Part shown: positions 26,401 through 35,560 of the stretch, piece after piece
Numbering within the stretch: position 1 is the stretch's first letter
Layout of the letters: every line of letters starts with the position of its first letter
Origin: Flavobacterium agri
GTDB lineage: Bacteria; Bacteroidota; Bacteroidia; Flavobacteriales; Flavobacteriaceae
Direction: 5' to 3'
Length of the DNA stretch: 64,000 nucleotides
Assembly (NCBI RefSeq): GCF_013401995.1
Contig: NZ_JACBJI010000002.1
Location: 62,001-126,000, forward strand
Position numbers and translations under genes: made by a program
The notes under the pieces: model-generated
The model's database searches: none
The model's input: only the letters and a program-made list of their open reading frames with translations
Told to the model about the DNA's origin: nothing

Positions 26401-29400
26401 TATGTCGCTGTGGCGGAAACCACAGTCGGTGTACCCGAAATCACACCTGTGGTCGTGTCCAAAGAAAGTCCCGCAGGCAAAGCGGGCGAAACGCTGTACG
26501 AATCGACGCTTCCCGTCACGGTAGGGTTCAAAGCGGTAATCACAGAACCTACTGTGAAAACGTTCGGCGTATTGTAACTCAATGCAGACGGAGCTACATC
26601 GTTAACCGTAATGCTGACATCGAAAGTCGTGTTTCCTCCTGAATTGGTTGCCGTCACGGTATAAATTGCCGTAGCCGAAACGACTGTAGGTGTACCTGAA
26701 ATTACACCTGTGGTCGTATCTAAAGAAAGTCCTGCAGGAAGAGTCGGAGCAATTGAATACGAAATCACGTTTCCGGTCACCGTCGGATTCAAGGCAGAAA
26801 TTGCCGTTCCGACAGTAAACACGTTTGGCGTAGTATAACTCAATGCAGAAGGCGCGATGTCGTTGACCGTAATGCTGATGTCGAAAGTCGTATTTCCACC
26901 CGAATTCGTAGCCGTTACGGTATAAGTCGCTGTGGCGGAAATGGCAGTCGGCGTACCCGAAATCACACCCGTTGCCGTGTTGAACGACAATCCGGTCGGA
27001 AGTGAAGGCGAAATCGCATAAGACGTCACGTTTCCGGTCACCGTCGGATTCAAAGCAGAAATTGCTGTTCCGACAGTAAATACGTTCGGCGTGTTATAGC
27101 TCAATGCAGACGGCGCGATGTCGTTCACTGTAATGCTAATATCGAACGAAGTGCTTCCGCCAGAATTCGATGCAGTCACGGTATAAAGCGCCGTAGCGGT
27201 AACGGTTGTCGGCGTACCCGAAATCGATCCGGTCGTATTATCGATCGAAAGGCCATCGGGCAAATCGGGCGAAACCGAATAGAACATCACGTTTCCGGTA
27301 ACGGTCGGGTTCAAAGCGGTAATGGCCGAACCGACGGTAAATACATTCGGAGTCGGATAGCTGAGGTTGGCCGGCACTTGATCAAGCACAGCAATCAACA
27401 AATCGAAAGTCGTGCTGCCGCTTGTGTTCGTGGCCGTTATGGTATACAAAGTCGTAGACGAAGAAACAGTCGGCGTTCCTGAAATCACACCCGTTGTCGT
27501 GTCGAAAGAAAGTCCGGCAGGCAAAGTTTGGGAAATGCTGTACGAATCCACGTTTCCGCTTACGGTCGGATTCAAATCGGAAATCAAAGTACCGACGGTG
27601 AACACATTCGGTGTGTTGTAACTCAAACCTGACGGAGTCGCCTCGTTGACCGCAATGCTGATGTCGAAAGTCACGCTTCCGCCAGAATTGGTAGCGGTCA
27701 CGGTATAAGTCGTCGCGGCCGAAATAGCAGTCGGCGTACCCGAAATCACACCTGTCGTCGTATCGAAAGAAAATCCGGCAGGCAATGTTGAAGAAATGCT
27801 GTACGAATCCACGCTTCCGGTCACGGTCGGATTCAAATCGGAAATCGCAGTGCCGACGGTGAACACATTCGGCGTGTTGTAACTCAAAGCCGACGGAGCG
27901 ACATCGTTAACGGTAATCGTGATATCGAACATGATGCTTCCGTTCGGATTGGTCGCCGTAATCGTATAAACTGCAGTAGGCGTCGCAACAGTAGGCGAGC
28001 CGTAAATTACCCCTGCATTCGGCGCAATCGATAAACCGGCAGGAAGTGCAGGCGAAACAGTAAAGTTGGCCGTCGTGCCCGCGTCGTTCGCAGTCGGTTC
28101 GATATAAACGGAAGATTGGCCTACGGAAAGGACTACTGGCGTATCGTAGCTCAATGTGGTCGGTGCCGGATCTTCTACGGTAACCACCCAACCGAACGTG
28201 GTGCTTCCGCCAGCATTCGTGGCCGTTACCGTATAGGTTGTGGTCGGTGTCGCCACAACCGGCGTTCCGACGATCTGGCCGTTGTTCGGGTCATAGAAAA
28301 GCCCCAAAGGCAAATCGTTGAAGCTGTATGAAGTCACGCTTCCGGTCACGGTCGGCATCAATGGCGTGATCGTCGTTCCCGTGTAGAACGTGATCGGGCT
28401 CGGATAGCTCAAGTCTGACGGAGCAGCCGGATTCACGGTAATCACCACATCGAAAGTCGTACTTCCGCCCGCATTTGTAGCGGTAACGGTATAGGTCGTC
28501 GTCGGAGAAACCCCGGTCGGCGTTCCCGAAATCACGCCCGTAGTCGTATCGAAAGACAAACCTGACGGAAGCGTTCCCGAAATGCTGAAACTCGTCGCGG
28601 TCGCGGTCGTCGCCGGAGTCAAAGGCGTAATCGGCGTTCCCACGACAAACGTGTTCGGGCTTGGGTAGGTAAGCGGCATTTTCACCGCATCCATCGCGAT
28701 ATTGTTGAACGTGACGCGAGCGCCCGTATCGGCCGTCATATTCGGGCCTGTAAAACGCAAACGGACTTTGAAATTGGCGTTGTCGTTCGCGGCCGTAATT
28801 GCCGAGAAATCGGTTTCGAACAGTTGATATGTTCCCGTCGTCAGCGCCAAGGCAGAAGTAATTCCCGTCGTGATCCAAGTCGGAGCGCCCGCATTCGTGG
28901 CGTAGTCGATTGCGATGCCCGTTGCGGCACCTTCGTCCATTGCGGCAAAAGAGAACTTGATTTCCTTGTAGCCTGTCGTCGGAAGGTTGAACACCATCGT
29001 ATTTTCCAATCCGTTGTTCTGGAACGGTTGCGTAATCTGTAAACCGCGCATAATGCCCGGCGCATAAGCGACGTTGCTGTTGGTTTCCGGACGATAGTTG
29101 ATCGGCGTCGGCATGTTGCGTCTTTCCATCGAGCCGTGTCTCCAAAGCGGATTCGCCGACGTGAACGGATAACCCGCAAGCGAAGACGAATAACTGATAG
29201 TCGTGTTCGGCAAAACTTCGTAAGACGAATTCAAAGACGTAAGCGGCGTATCGTTCGGGATGGCCGTGTTCATCATCCAGAAATACACGGGAACACTTTG
29301 CTCTACAGCGAATCCTTCAGGAACGAAAACCGCGGTCGCGTTGAAATTGGCCGCAGAAGTCACGGTGATTTCGGCAGTAGTCGCCGTAGAAACGCCCGTC

Positions 29401-31766
29401 CAATGGCTGAAAACATAACCCGGTTTTGCGATCGCCGTAAGCTTTACCGGAATGTTCGAGAAATAAATGCCGCTCCAAGGGAAAGGAGTAGCCGAAACGC
29501 CAGGCAAGCCCGGTTGCAGTTCCAAAGTATTGATTTTGATATAGCCGTGGTCGTTGTCCGACACGTTCAAAGTCGCCGTGATATTATTCGCGATGCTGAA
29601 TTTGTTGCGGATGTGGTTGCGCTGAAAAGCCGGACGCTGGTTCGCGAAATCCGTCTCATAATTCATGTACCAGTCGAAATCGCCCATGTCGAACGCGCTC
29701 CAACGTTGCGTATGCGCCGGAAGTTCAGCGAAAATCCCGTCCTTCATCGCGTTGAGTTTCGCAATGACGTTCGCAGGCAGATAGTGACTGTTCATCATGT
29801 CCGCGAAACGGTTGATGAAATAGTTCTTGAAACCTTCGTTCTGCAACATTCTTCTGAGCCAAAGCGTCGACCAATCGGGATTTACAGGACCGATCGAAGT
29901 CGCGATCTGCAAATTGTTGTGGTTGTAATCGTCCGTTCCGAAAGAGAACGTGTCGTCCATATCGTGGAAAACCCAACGGAAACGTCCGTCTGCACCATAA
30001 TCGGCCGTCGGTTCGTACTGGCTCGTGCGCTTTCTCCAGAATTGCTGGTTGTTTCCGGGCCAATCCGAATTGTCGAAAAAGATATTCGCGATGTAATAAT
30101 CGGCGAAACTTTCGGGATCGAGCTGTGTGACCACATGGTCGTAATCGGCTTGGTTCGAAAGGTTGTGGCCTTGCATGTAAGCGGTGACTTCGTCGTATTT
30201 GTCGTCGTCTCCTTCTTCGGCATCTCCGTCGTTTTCAATCAGATCCACATCGTCAAAACCGTAAACCTGCTTGAAATAATTGTTGTCGTATTTCTCGCGC
30301 AGGTTCATGATTCCCCAATATTCACCGTCTACGAAAACGATCGTCGGCTGGTAATTTTCGTTTTCGCAATGTTGCTCTTTACAGATGTTTTGTACAAGCG
30401 CGTCGCGGAACATCGTATTGCGGAAATCGTTGCCTGAAGTCGAAAGCGTCAAACGCTCGTAACTCTGGTAAGGCAAATTCGAGAAGAACTGGTAATCCAT
30501 GTCGTCGTCTCCGTATTCGCCTCGCGCATAAATATTGAGCGATTTGTTCTCGTATTTTCTCGTCGAACCGCCTCGGATACGGATTCCGACGTCTTGCGTC
30601 AAAACCTGTGTTCCATTCACATAATAGCTCAGGTTCGCGCGGCGCTCGGTTTCCTCTCCGCTTCTGTAATAATTCCCGACGCGAAGGCTTCCTGGATGAA
30701 CGCCAGGATTCGCGGCTCTCCAATCGTCGAAATCAACTCCGGCGACGAACATACCGTCGTTGTAGTCGTAGAAAATCGATTCGGTAAACGAAAGCGAAAC
30801 AACCGGAATGCTGAATTTACTCGCGCCCTGAGGTGTCACGAAATACGTCTGGGAAATCGTCGGACTGGCCAAAGCACCCGGTTTGACCACTTTTGCGCGA
30901 ACGACAGTGCCTTTGAAAAGCGGATTGTCCGGAATGTAAAACGACGGATCGAAGTGATACGTCGAAGAAATCGCCGCCAATTTATTCGGTTGAGGCGTTC
31001 GGTCCACGATATTGATCGGCGTGTTGTAGGTCAGCGTCTCATAAGAATTCGTCAACAACGGCCCCGGGGTTTGGAAGCCCGATTCATTGTACGAATTGCG
31101 ATACGTGTATGTCTGTCCGCCGATGTTGGCTTCGCTGGGTTCAGAACCGTCGAGCGTATACAAAATAGTGGCTCCGGGATCGGTAGTGGAAAGCGTAAGG
31201 TTGAATGCCGCGGTAGAAAACCCGCCTTGTTGAGAGAAAACAGGAGCGCTCAAAAGGCCGGTGTAAGCGACAGCCGCGTTTTGTGCGTTCGGCGTCACGT
31301 CGTCGAAAAAAAGAAAAGGTCCTGTTCCGTTAGGAAAGCGACCCAATGAGAAATTTTGTTGTATGACGGTAGCCGGAACCTGATCGACGGTCACGCTCGC
31401 AGCATTGGTAAGCACGATGTTTTCGCCCGAAGAGCTGATCTTCCAATTCGTATGCAACGGTTGTCCGACGACGGTGCGGTTCTTGTCTGAACAGTAAATC
31501 AGCAAATACTGGCCCGAGTTTACTGTAACATTGGGAAATACCCATTTGAACGGTTGGGTCGGATCGTCCGTAAGCCCATATCCGTTGAGGTTTACAGCGC
31601 CAGGACCGTTGTTGAAAAGTTCCACCCAATCCTGGTATTCTCCGTCTTCGTCTACATTCAAGGATGTGTTTGAAGTCACGATTTCATTGATGACGATCTG
31701 GGATTTGGCTTGGGTACAAAAAGCAAAAAACGCCAATAAAATCAGCGCAGGGGTAATTTTTTTCAT
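23478..31766 (-). CDS. giant T9SS-exported CotH/lamin-tail protein with 19 Ig-like repeats
   Basis: 2762 residues. Signal peptide (1-23), lamin-tail domain (about 24-135, INEIVTSNTS..YQDWVELFN), chitobiase C-terminal-like region (about 185-215, LYTLDGSEP), CotH kinase-like domain (about 320-690) with the Asp motif HDMDD near 600, an InlB-B-like divergent repeat (about 755-810), then from about 1030 to 2684 nineteen tandem putative-Ig (He_PIG-like) repeats of about 87 residues (consensus LSYxTPNVFTVG..GVISGTPT..YTVTATN). It ends in a T9SS type A sorting domain (VYPNPF..GVYILQVES..KIVRK). Spore-coat CotH is a protein kinase; whether this one is active is unknown. Opposite strand to the sugar operons. 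Confidence 0.92.
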   Translation of the reverse strand: MKKITPALILLAFFAFCTQAKSQIVINEIVTSNTSLNVDEDGEYQDWVELFNNGPGAVNLNGYGLTDDPTQPFKWVFPNVTVNSGQYLLIYCSDKNRTVVGQPLHTNWKISSSGENIVLTNAASVTVDQVPATVIQQNFSLGRFPNGTGPFLFFDDVTPNAQNAAVAYTGLLSAPVFSQQGGFSTAAFNLTLSTTDPGATILYTLDGSEPSEANIGGQTYTYRNSYNESGFQTPGPLLTNSYETLTYNTPINIVDRTPQPNKLAAISSTYHFDPSFYIPDNPLFKGTVVRAKVVKPGALASPTISQTYFVTPQGASKFSIPVVSLSFTESIFYDYNDGMFVAGVDFDDWRAANPGVHPGSLRVGNYYRSGEETERRANLSYYVNGTQVLTQDVGIRIRGGSTRKYENKSLNIYARGEYGDDDMDYQFFSNLPYQSYERLTLSTSGNDFRNTMFRDALVQNICKEQHCENENYQPTIVFVDGEYWGIMNLREKYDNNYFKQVYGFDDVDLIENDGDAEEGDDDKYDEVTAYMQGHNLSNQADYDHVVTQLDPESFADYYIANIFFDNSDWPGNNQQFWRKRTSQYEPTADYGADGRFRWVFHDMDDTFSFGTDDYNHNNLQIATSIGPVNPDWSTLWLRRMLQNEGFKNYFINRFADMMNSHYLPANVIAKLNAMKDGIFAELPAHTQRWSAFDMGDFDWYMNYETDFANQRPAFQRNHIRNKFSIANNITATLNVSDNDHGYIKINTLELQPGLPGVSATPFPWSGIYFSNIPVKLTAIAKPGYVFSHWTGVSTATTAEITVTSAANFNATAVFVPEGFAVEQSVPVYFWMMNTAIPNDTPLTSLNSSYEVLPNTTISYSSSLAGYPFTSANPLWRHGSMERRNMPTPINYRPETNSNVAYAPGIMRGLQITQPFQNNGLENTMVFNLPTTGYKEIKFSFAAMDEGAATGIAIDYATNAGAPTWITTGITSALALTTGTYQLFETDFSAITAANDNANFKVRLRFTGPNMTADTGARVTFNNIAMDAVKMPLTYPSPNTFVVGTPITPLTPATTATATSFSISGTLPSGLSFDTTTGVISGTPTGVSPTTTYTVTATNAGGSTTFDVVITVNPAAPSDLSYPSPITFYTGTTITPLMPTVTGSVTSYSFNDLPLGLFYDPNNGQIVGTPVVATPTTTYTVTATNAGGSTTFGWVVTVEDPAPTTLSYDTPVVLSVGQSSVYIEPTANDAGTTANFTVSPALPAGLSIAPNAGVIYGSPTVATPTAVYTITATNPNGSIMFDITITVNDVAPSALSYNTPNVFTVGTAISDLNPTVTGSVDSYSISSTLPAGFSFDTTTGVISGTPTAISAATTYTVTATNSGGSVTFDISIAVNEATPSGLSYNTPNVFTVGTLISDLNPTVSGNVDSYSISQTLPAGLSFDTTTGVISGTPTVSSSTTLYTITATNTSGSTTFDLLIAVLDQVPANLSYPTPNVFTVGSAITALNPTVTGNVMFYSVSPDLPDGLSIDNTTGSISGTPTTVTATALYTVTASNSGGSTSFDISITVNDIAPSALSYNTPNVFTVGTAISALNPTVTGNVTSYAISPSLPTGLSFNTATGVISGTPTAISATATYTVTATNSGGNTTFDISITVNDIAPSALSYTTPNVFTVGTAISALNPTVTGNVISYSIAPTLPAGLSLDTTTGVISGTPTVVSATAIYTVTATNSGGNTTFDVSITVNDVAPSALSYNTPNVFTVGSVITALNPTVTGSVDSYSVSPALPAGLSLDTTTGVISGTPTVVSATATYTVTATNESGNVSFGVAITVNPAAPSNLSYNTPNVYTVGIGIAPLLPTVTGTVTSYSITPGLPSGLTFNTTTGVISGTPFVASATTTYTVTATNAGGSTTFDVVITVNMPAPGSLSYPSPNVYTVGTAISPLFPAIIGFVTSFSVSPALPAGLTLDPTFGIISGTPTTVTATATYTVTATNLSGSSTFGVVITVNDVAPTALSYASPNIFTVGQAITDLTPTVTGNVVSFSVSPTLPSGLSINPTTGIISGTPTAVSATATYTVTATNSGGSTSFGVVITVNDIAPSALSYNTPNVFTVGTAIVALNPTVTGNVTSYSVSPSLPAGLSLDTTTGVISGTPTAVSATASYTVTATNSGGSTTFDVTIIVNQAAPSALSYNSPNTFTVGTAISALTPTVTGTVVSYSISPALPTGLSFDTTTGVISGTPTSASATNTYTVTATNSGGSITFDVVITVNPSAPGTLSYTSPNVYTVGTGITPLFPAIIGFVTSFSVSPALPAGLSLDPIFGIISGTPTMVTATATYTVTASNSGGSTSFGVVITVNAVAPSALSYNTPNVFTVGSTISALNPTVTGSVVSYVISPALPVGLSFDTTTGIISGTPTAIASTATYTVTATNSGGSTSFGVVITVNDTAPIFLSYPSPNIFTVGSAISVLTPVVTGNVISYSVSPALPAGLSIDTATGEISGTPTSASATASYTVTATNSGGSTTFDVVITVNLAAPSGLSYASPNVFTVGQTITDLNPTVTGSVTTYTVAPSLPAGLSIDASTGVISGTPTAVTAIAGYTVTATNSTGNVTFDVVITVNELAPSALSYPTPLVFTQNTAIATVSPTVSGNVNTYSISPGLPAGLSFDPATGEISGTPTEETATATYTVTATNSAGSVTFEITITVEPELGVGNPRDLVFSVYPNPFVDAVTVNGIGTNASFMLHSIEGKLIQSGKVEGEIIRFRELPQGVYILQVESDGKTGIRKIVRK
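23745..28675 (-). repeat. array of 19 tandem Ig-like coding repeats (about 260 bp each)
   Basis: DNA-level tandem repeat inside the giant CotH gene. Units range from near-identical protein (for example units 7 and 8) to diverged (units 2, 3 and 19 at the edges). Units 11 and 15 share the unusual FPAIIGFVTSFSVSPALPAG, which points to duplication of a four-unit block. Confidence 0.9.
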
Positions 31767-31785
31767 GTGCTACCTGTTTATGCGA

Positions 31786-31793
31786 CAAATATA
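31786..31793 (-). promoter_or_regulatory. -7 element for the giant CotH gene
   Basis: Minus-strand TATATTTG, 19 bases upstream of the ATG; no TTG at -33 spacing. Confidence 0.5.
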
Positions 31794-31879
31794 TATGCTT
31801 TGTCGGGTTGTCAGGATTTTCTCGTTTTAAATAACCAAAATTTTCGACGAACTGCACGTTTTAAGAGTTGTCTGAAAAC

Positions 31880-31914
31880 AAAAAAGGAGACAACAAAACG
31901 CTATCTCCTTTTAT
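31880..31914 (-). terminator. terminator of the second CotH gene
   Basis: Stem AAAAGGAGA (31882-31890) with TCTCCTTTT (31904-31912), loop of 13, followed on the minus strand by T-runs. It separates the two CotH genes, so each is its own transcript. Confidence 0.78.
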
Positions 31915-31931
31915 TTCAATCTAGTATGTAA

Positions 31932-34900
31932 TTATTGCTTGGCGATTTTCTTGGTTTCGGTCCTTCCGTCAGACTCGAGTTGCAACAAGTACAATCCTGA
32001 AGTCAATCCGTCGAGGCTGATCTGGTTCGAAGCGTCGATTTTGCCTTTCTTGACCAGTTTCCCATCGATTGCGAACAACGAATACATTGCGTCAGCTCCC
32101 AAATTCGCGACGTTCACGATACCGCTTGTAGGGTTCGGATACACGAGGAATCTGTTTTCTACGGGAACCGAAGGTACAGAAAGCAGCGACGTTCCGTGAA
32201 CCGCGATATTGTTGAACGTGATGCGGTTTCCGGCATCGACGGTCATGTCGCCGGTTCCCGTGAAACGCACGCGGATCTTGAAGTTCGCATTGTTGTCGGC
32301 AGCCGTGATCGAAGAGAAATCGACGTTGAACAAAGCGAAATCGGATGTCAACGGATACACCGAAGAAGCCAATCCCGCGGTCGTCCAGCTAGGTGTTCCT
32401 GCAACCGTAGAATAATCGATTACGATATTCTGTGCGTTGGTCAATTCGTTTTTCGCGGCGAAAGAGAATTTGATGTCCTCGTAACCCACGGTCGTGAAAG
32501 CGAACACCATGATGTTCTCGTTTCCGGCGTTCTGCAACGGCTCCTTGATTTGGATGCCGCGCATTGCACTGGCCAGGTAAGCCGCACCACCGTTGGCCTC
32601 CGGAATGTAGTTGATCGAAGTCGGGCTGTTTCTTCTTTCCATAGACGCGTGCTGGAACAACGGATCGCCCGAAGTATACGGATAACCTGGCAAGCACGAT
32701 GTATATTGGATTACCGCGTCGGTAGCCGGAACTTCGAACGAAGAGTTCAAAGACGTAAGCGGCGTATCGTTCGGGATCGATGTTCCCATGTACCAGAAAT
32801 AGATCGGCTCGCTCGAATTCGTGTTTGTCGGTACGAAAACGGCTTTTACAGAAAATGCGGCCGACATCGTAAGCGTGATCTCATCAGTAGTCGCAATAGA
32901 AGCGCCTTCCCAGTGGTCGAATACGAAACCGTCGTTCGCGATCGCTTTCAAGGTCACCGGAATGCCCGAGAAGTAAACGCCAGTCCAAGGATATGGATTC
33001 GCGGCGATGTTGTCGGTTCCGAGTTTGATGTCGATCGTATTCATCTTGATGTAACCGTGGCTCACGTCCGAAACGTCCAGCGTCGCGTTGATGTTCGAAG
33101 CGATCGTGAATTTCGAGCGGATGTGGTTTCTCTGGAAAGCCGGACGTTGCGTCGCGAAATCCTGTTGGTATCCGTAATAGTAGTTGAAATCGTTGATGTC
33201 TACCGGAGCTGTCCAGCGATCCATTTGCTCGTTGAGTTCGGGCATGATCACGGCTTTCATCTCGTCCATCGTCGAATTCACGAAAGCGGTAGAATACGAC
33301 GTGTTGATCTTATCGGCAAAACGGTTGATGAAATAGTTTTTAAAACCGGGATTCTCAAGCATTTTTCTCAAAAGGAATGTACTCCAGGCCGGGTTTGGCC
33401 ACTCAGGTCCGTTGGTTGCGGTAGCGGCGGCAAGAGCGTTGTGGTTGATGTTTTCGTTGTTGGTAGAGAACGTCGCGTCCATGTCGTGGGCGAGCCATCT
33501 CCAACGTCCGTCGTGCGGATACTCGGCATTCGGTGCGTCGACTTTTTCTCTCCAGAAAACGATGTTGTTGCCCGGCCAGTCGATGTTGTCGAAGTAAATG
33601 TTGTGGATGAAATAATCGGCGAAGTTCTGGTAATCCAACTGCGTCAAGATATAATCGTAGTTGGCTTGTACCGATAGCGGATGCGTCTCGATATAATCGA
33701 TCATCGCATTGTAATCGTCGTCGTCGCCTTCTTCGATCTGCGCCTCGCTTTCAAGAACGTCCACGTCATCGATGTCGAAAACGCGCTTGAAGTAATTGTT
33801 GTCGAACTTGTCGCTCAAAGAAAGGATTCCCCAATATTCGCCGTTCATGAACGTGATTGTCGGCTGGTAACCTTTCGTGAGCACGTGCGATTGTTTCAAA
33901 AGACGCATGTTGAGCGCATCGCGGAACAAGGTCTCGTAAAAATCGGCTCCGGAATTGCGCAAGATCAAACGCTCGAAATCGGTAGGTTGGTTCGGGAAGA
34001 AACCGTAATCCATGGTCTCGTCTCCGTATTCGGCACGCGAATAAATGTTGAACGACTTGTTCTGCCAATCGCGCGATGAACCGCCGTGCAAACGAAGCCC
34101 TACGTTTTGGTTGATGACTTCCGTTCCGTTCACGAAATAGCTCATGTTGGCCTCGCGTTCGTATTGTTCGCCGCGACGGTAATAGTTTCCTAAATCTTCT
34201 TGTCCTTCCGGTTCAAGATCCGGGTTGTCGATTCTCCATTGGTCGAAATCGACGCCGGGTACATAAATTCCGTCGTTGTAATCGAAAAGTACATTCTCGC
34301 TGATGCTCAACGAAACGACCGGCAAAGAAAAACGGCTGCTTCCCAAAGGCGTCACGAAATATGACTGCGAAGTGGTCTTGCTCGAAAGCGCTCCGGCTTT
34401 GACAACCTTGGCGCGAACGACCGTGCCTTTGAAAATGTTGTTGTCCGGTAAATAAAACGGATCGAAATACGTGGTCGAGATCATCGAGATGTCGTTGGGT
34501 TGAGACGTGCGATCCACGATGCTGATCGGTCCCGAATACGTCAAGCTGTTGAAGCTTTTGGTCAAAAACGGCCCTTCCGGATCACCCGGATGCCAAGGAT
34601 ATTGGTTTTTGTATTGGTACGTCGTTCCGGCGAGGTTGGCCGGATCGGGTTCGCTTCCGTCGAGCGTATAAATGATCGTTGCTCCAGGCGTCGTCGTCGA
34701 AAGCGTGAGGTTGAAGGCCGAGGTGAAAAATCCTCCGTTCTGTGAAAATGCAGGCGGATTCAGGATTTCGTTATATCCGACCGCACCGTTTTGCGCAGCT
34801 GGCGTCACGGCACTGAAGAATACGAAAGGCCCGCTTCCGTTTGGCAATCTTCCGAAAGAAATGTCCGAAGGAATCGCCGTTGCCGGAACCTGGTCGACCA

Positions 34901-35276
34901 TAACGCTGGCCGCATTTGTCAAGGTAATCGCTTCGCCCGCAGAACTGATTTTCCAGTTCGTGTGAAGCGGTTCATTGACGACCGTGCGGTTTTTGTCGGA
35001 ACAATAAATGATCAGATATTGGCCGGGCCCGATGATCTGGGCCGGGAAAACCCATTTGAAAGGTTGGGTAGCGTCGTCGGTAAGGCCGTAACCGTTGAGG
35101 TTGATGGCCGCCGCCGTGCCGTTGTAAAGCTCGACCCAGTCTTGATAATCGCCGTCCTCATCGACGTTTGTCAAGGTGTTCGAGGTCAAGATTTCATTGA
35201 TTACCAGGTTTTGGGCAAAAGTCGATGCACCCAATAAAAGGAACAGACCAATGAAAAATGGGGTAATTTTTTTCAT
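31932..35276 (-). CDS. T9SS-exported CotH/lamin-tail protein (short paralogue)
   Basis: 1114 residues from ATG 35276; upstream in-frame codons precede a clear signal peptide (MKKITPFFIGLFLLLGASTFAQ). Same order as the giant neighbour: lamin-tail, chitobiase-like (LYTLDGSEP/IYTLDGSEP equivalent), CotH kinase-like domain with HDMDA near 597, InlB-like repeat, and a C-terminal T9SS type A domain (VYPNPTSG..GLYLLQLES). It lacks the Ig-like array. The two proteins align throughout the first 1000 residues, so they arose by tandem duplication. Predicted cell surface or secreted. Confidence 0.9.
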   Translation of the reverse strand: MKKITPFFIGLFLLLGASTFAQNLVINEILTSNTLTNVDEDGDYQDWVELYNGTAAAINLNGYGLTDDATQPFKWVFPAQIIGPGQYLIIYCSDKNRTVVNEPLHTNWKISSAGEAITLTNAASVMVDQVPATAIPSDISFGRLPNGSGPFVFFSAVTPAAQNGAVGYNEILNPPAFSQNGGFFTSAFNLTLSTTTPGATIIYTLDGSEPDPANLAGTTYQYKNQYPWHPGDPEGPFLTKSFNSLTYSGPISIVDRTSQPNDISMISTTYFDPFYLPDNNIFKGTVVRAKVVKAGALSSKTTSQSYFVTPLGSSRFSLPVVSLSISENVLFDYNDGIYVPGVDFDQWRIDNPDLEPEGQEDLGNYYRRGEQYEREANMSYFVNGTEVINQNVGLRLHGGSSRDWQNKSFNIYSRAEYGDETMDYGFFPNQPTDFERLILRNSGADFYETLFRDALNMRLLKQSHVLTKGYQPTITFMNGEYWGILSLSDKFDNNYFKRVFDIDDVDVLESEAQIEEGDDDDYNAMIDYIETHPLSVQANYDYILTQLDYQNFADYFIHNIYFDNIDWPGNNIVFWREKVDAPNAEYPHDGRWRWLAHDMDATFSTNNENINHNALAAATATNGPEWPNPAWSTFLLRKMLENPGFKNYFINRFADKINTSYSTAFVNSTMDEMKAVIMPELNEQMDRWTAPVDINDFNYYYGYQQDFATQRPAFQRNHIRSKFTIASNINATLDVSDVSHGYIKMNTIDIKLGTDNIAANPYPWTGVYFSGIPVTLKAIANDGFVFDHWEGASIATTDEITLTMSAAFSVKAVFVPTNTNSSEPIYFWYMGTSIPNDTPLTSLNSSFEVPATDAVIQYTSCLPGYPYTSGDPLFQHASMERRNSPTSINYIPEANGGAAYLASAMRGIQIKEPLQNAGNENIMVFAFTTVGYEDIKFSFAAKNELTNAQNIVIDYSTVAGTPSWTTAGLASSVYPLTSDFALFNVDFSSITAADNNANFKIRVRFTGTGDMTVDAGNRITFNNIAVHGTSLLSVPSVPVENRFLVYPNPTSGIVNVANLGADAMYSLFAIDGKLVKKGKIDASNQISLDGLTSGLYLLQLESDGRTETKKIAKQ

Positions 35277-35560
35277 GACTTTCAACAGTTTGATTTTTAA
35301 GGCCGTGAAATTAGCGCAACAATGAGTTAGGGTATTCTTTTTGTCGATATAAAGCAGAAATATCCGTTTCAAATGCAGATTTTAAGGAAATCCTAATCTA
35401 CGTGACAACTCCGGTGGCGGATTTGGGTCTATAGTGAATCGGTTTTATCAAATTGTTTCAAATGCGCCAAAATGTACGCACGTGTATTGATAAACGAAAA
35501 AAATGAGATAGTTTTACAGCGATTCGGCAACAGGATGGGCCGCGTAGCTTTCTAGACGAA
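35277..35560. other. divergent promoter region between CotH and ATP-grasp genes
   Basis: 284 bases with no gene. Toward the right is TTG (35487-35489), 19 bases, then TAGTTTTA (35509-35516), one mismatch from TAnnTTTG, a plausible promoter for the ATP-grasp operon. On the left only a poor -7 match (TAATTTCA, minus strand 35313-35306) precedes the CotH gene. Confidence 0.5.

Noticed and set aside
23745-28675. CRISPR array or minisatellite
   Set aside because: Period is about 260 bp, in frame throughout, with a protein repeat of about 87 residues; no spacer-repeat structure.
29136-30437. 433-codon plus-strand frame inside the giant CotH gene
   Set aside because: Arg/Val-rich shadow of the CotH domain; no start signal or family likeness.
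23478-35276. Genomic island insertion carrying the CotH genes
   Set aside because: No integrase, direct repeats, tRNA junction or transposase was seen at the edges; codon style looks like the neighbours.
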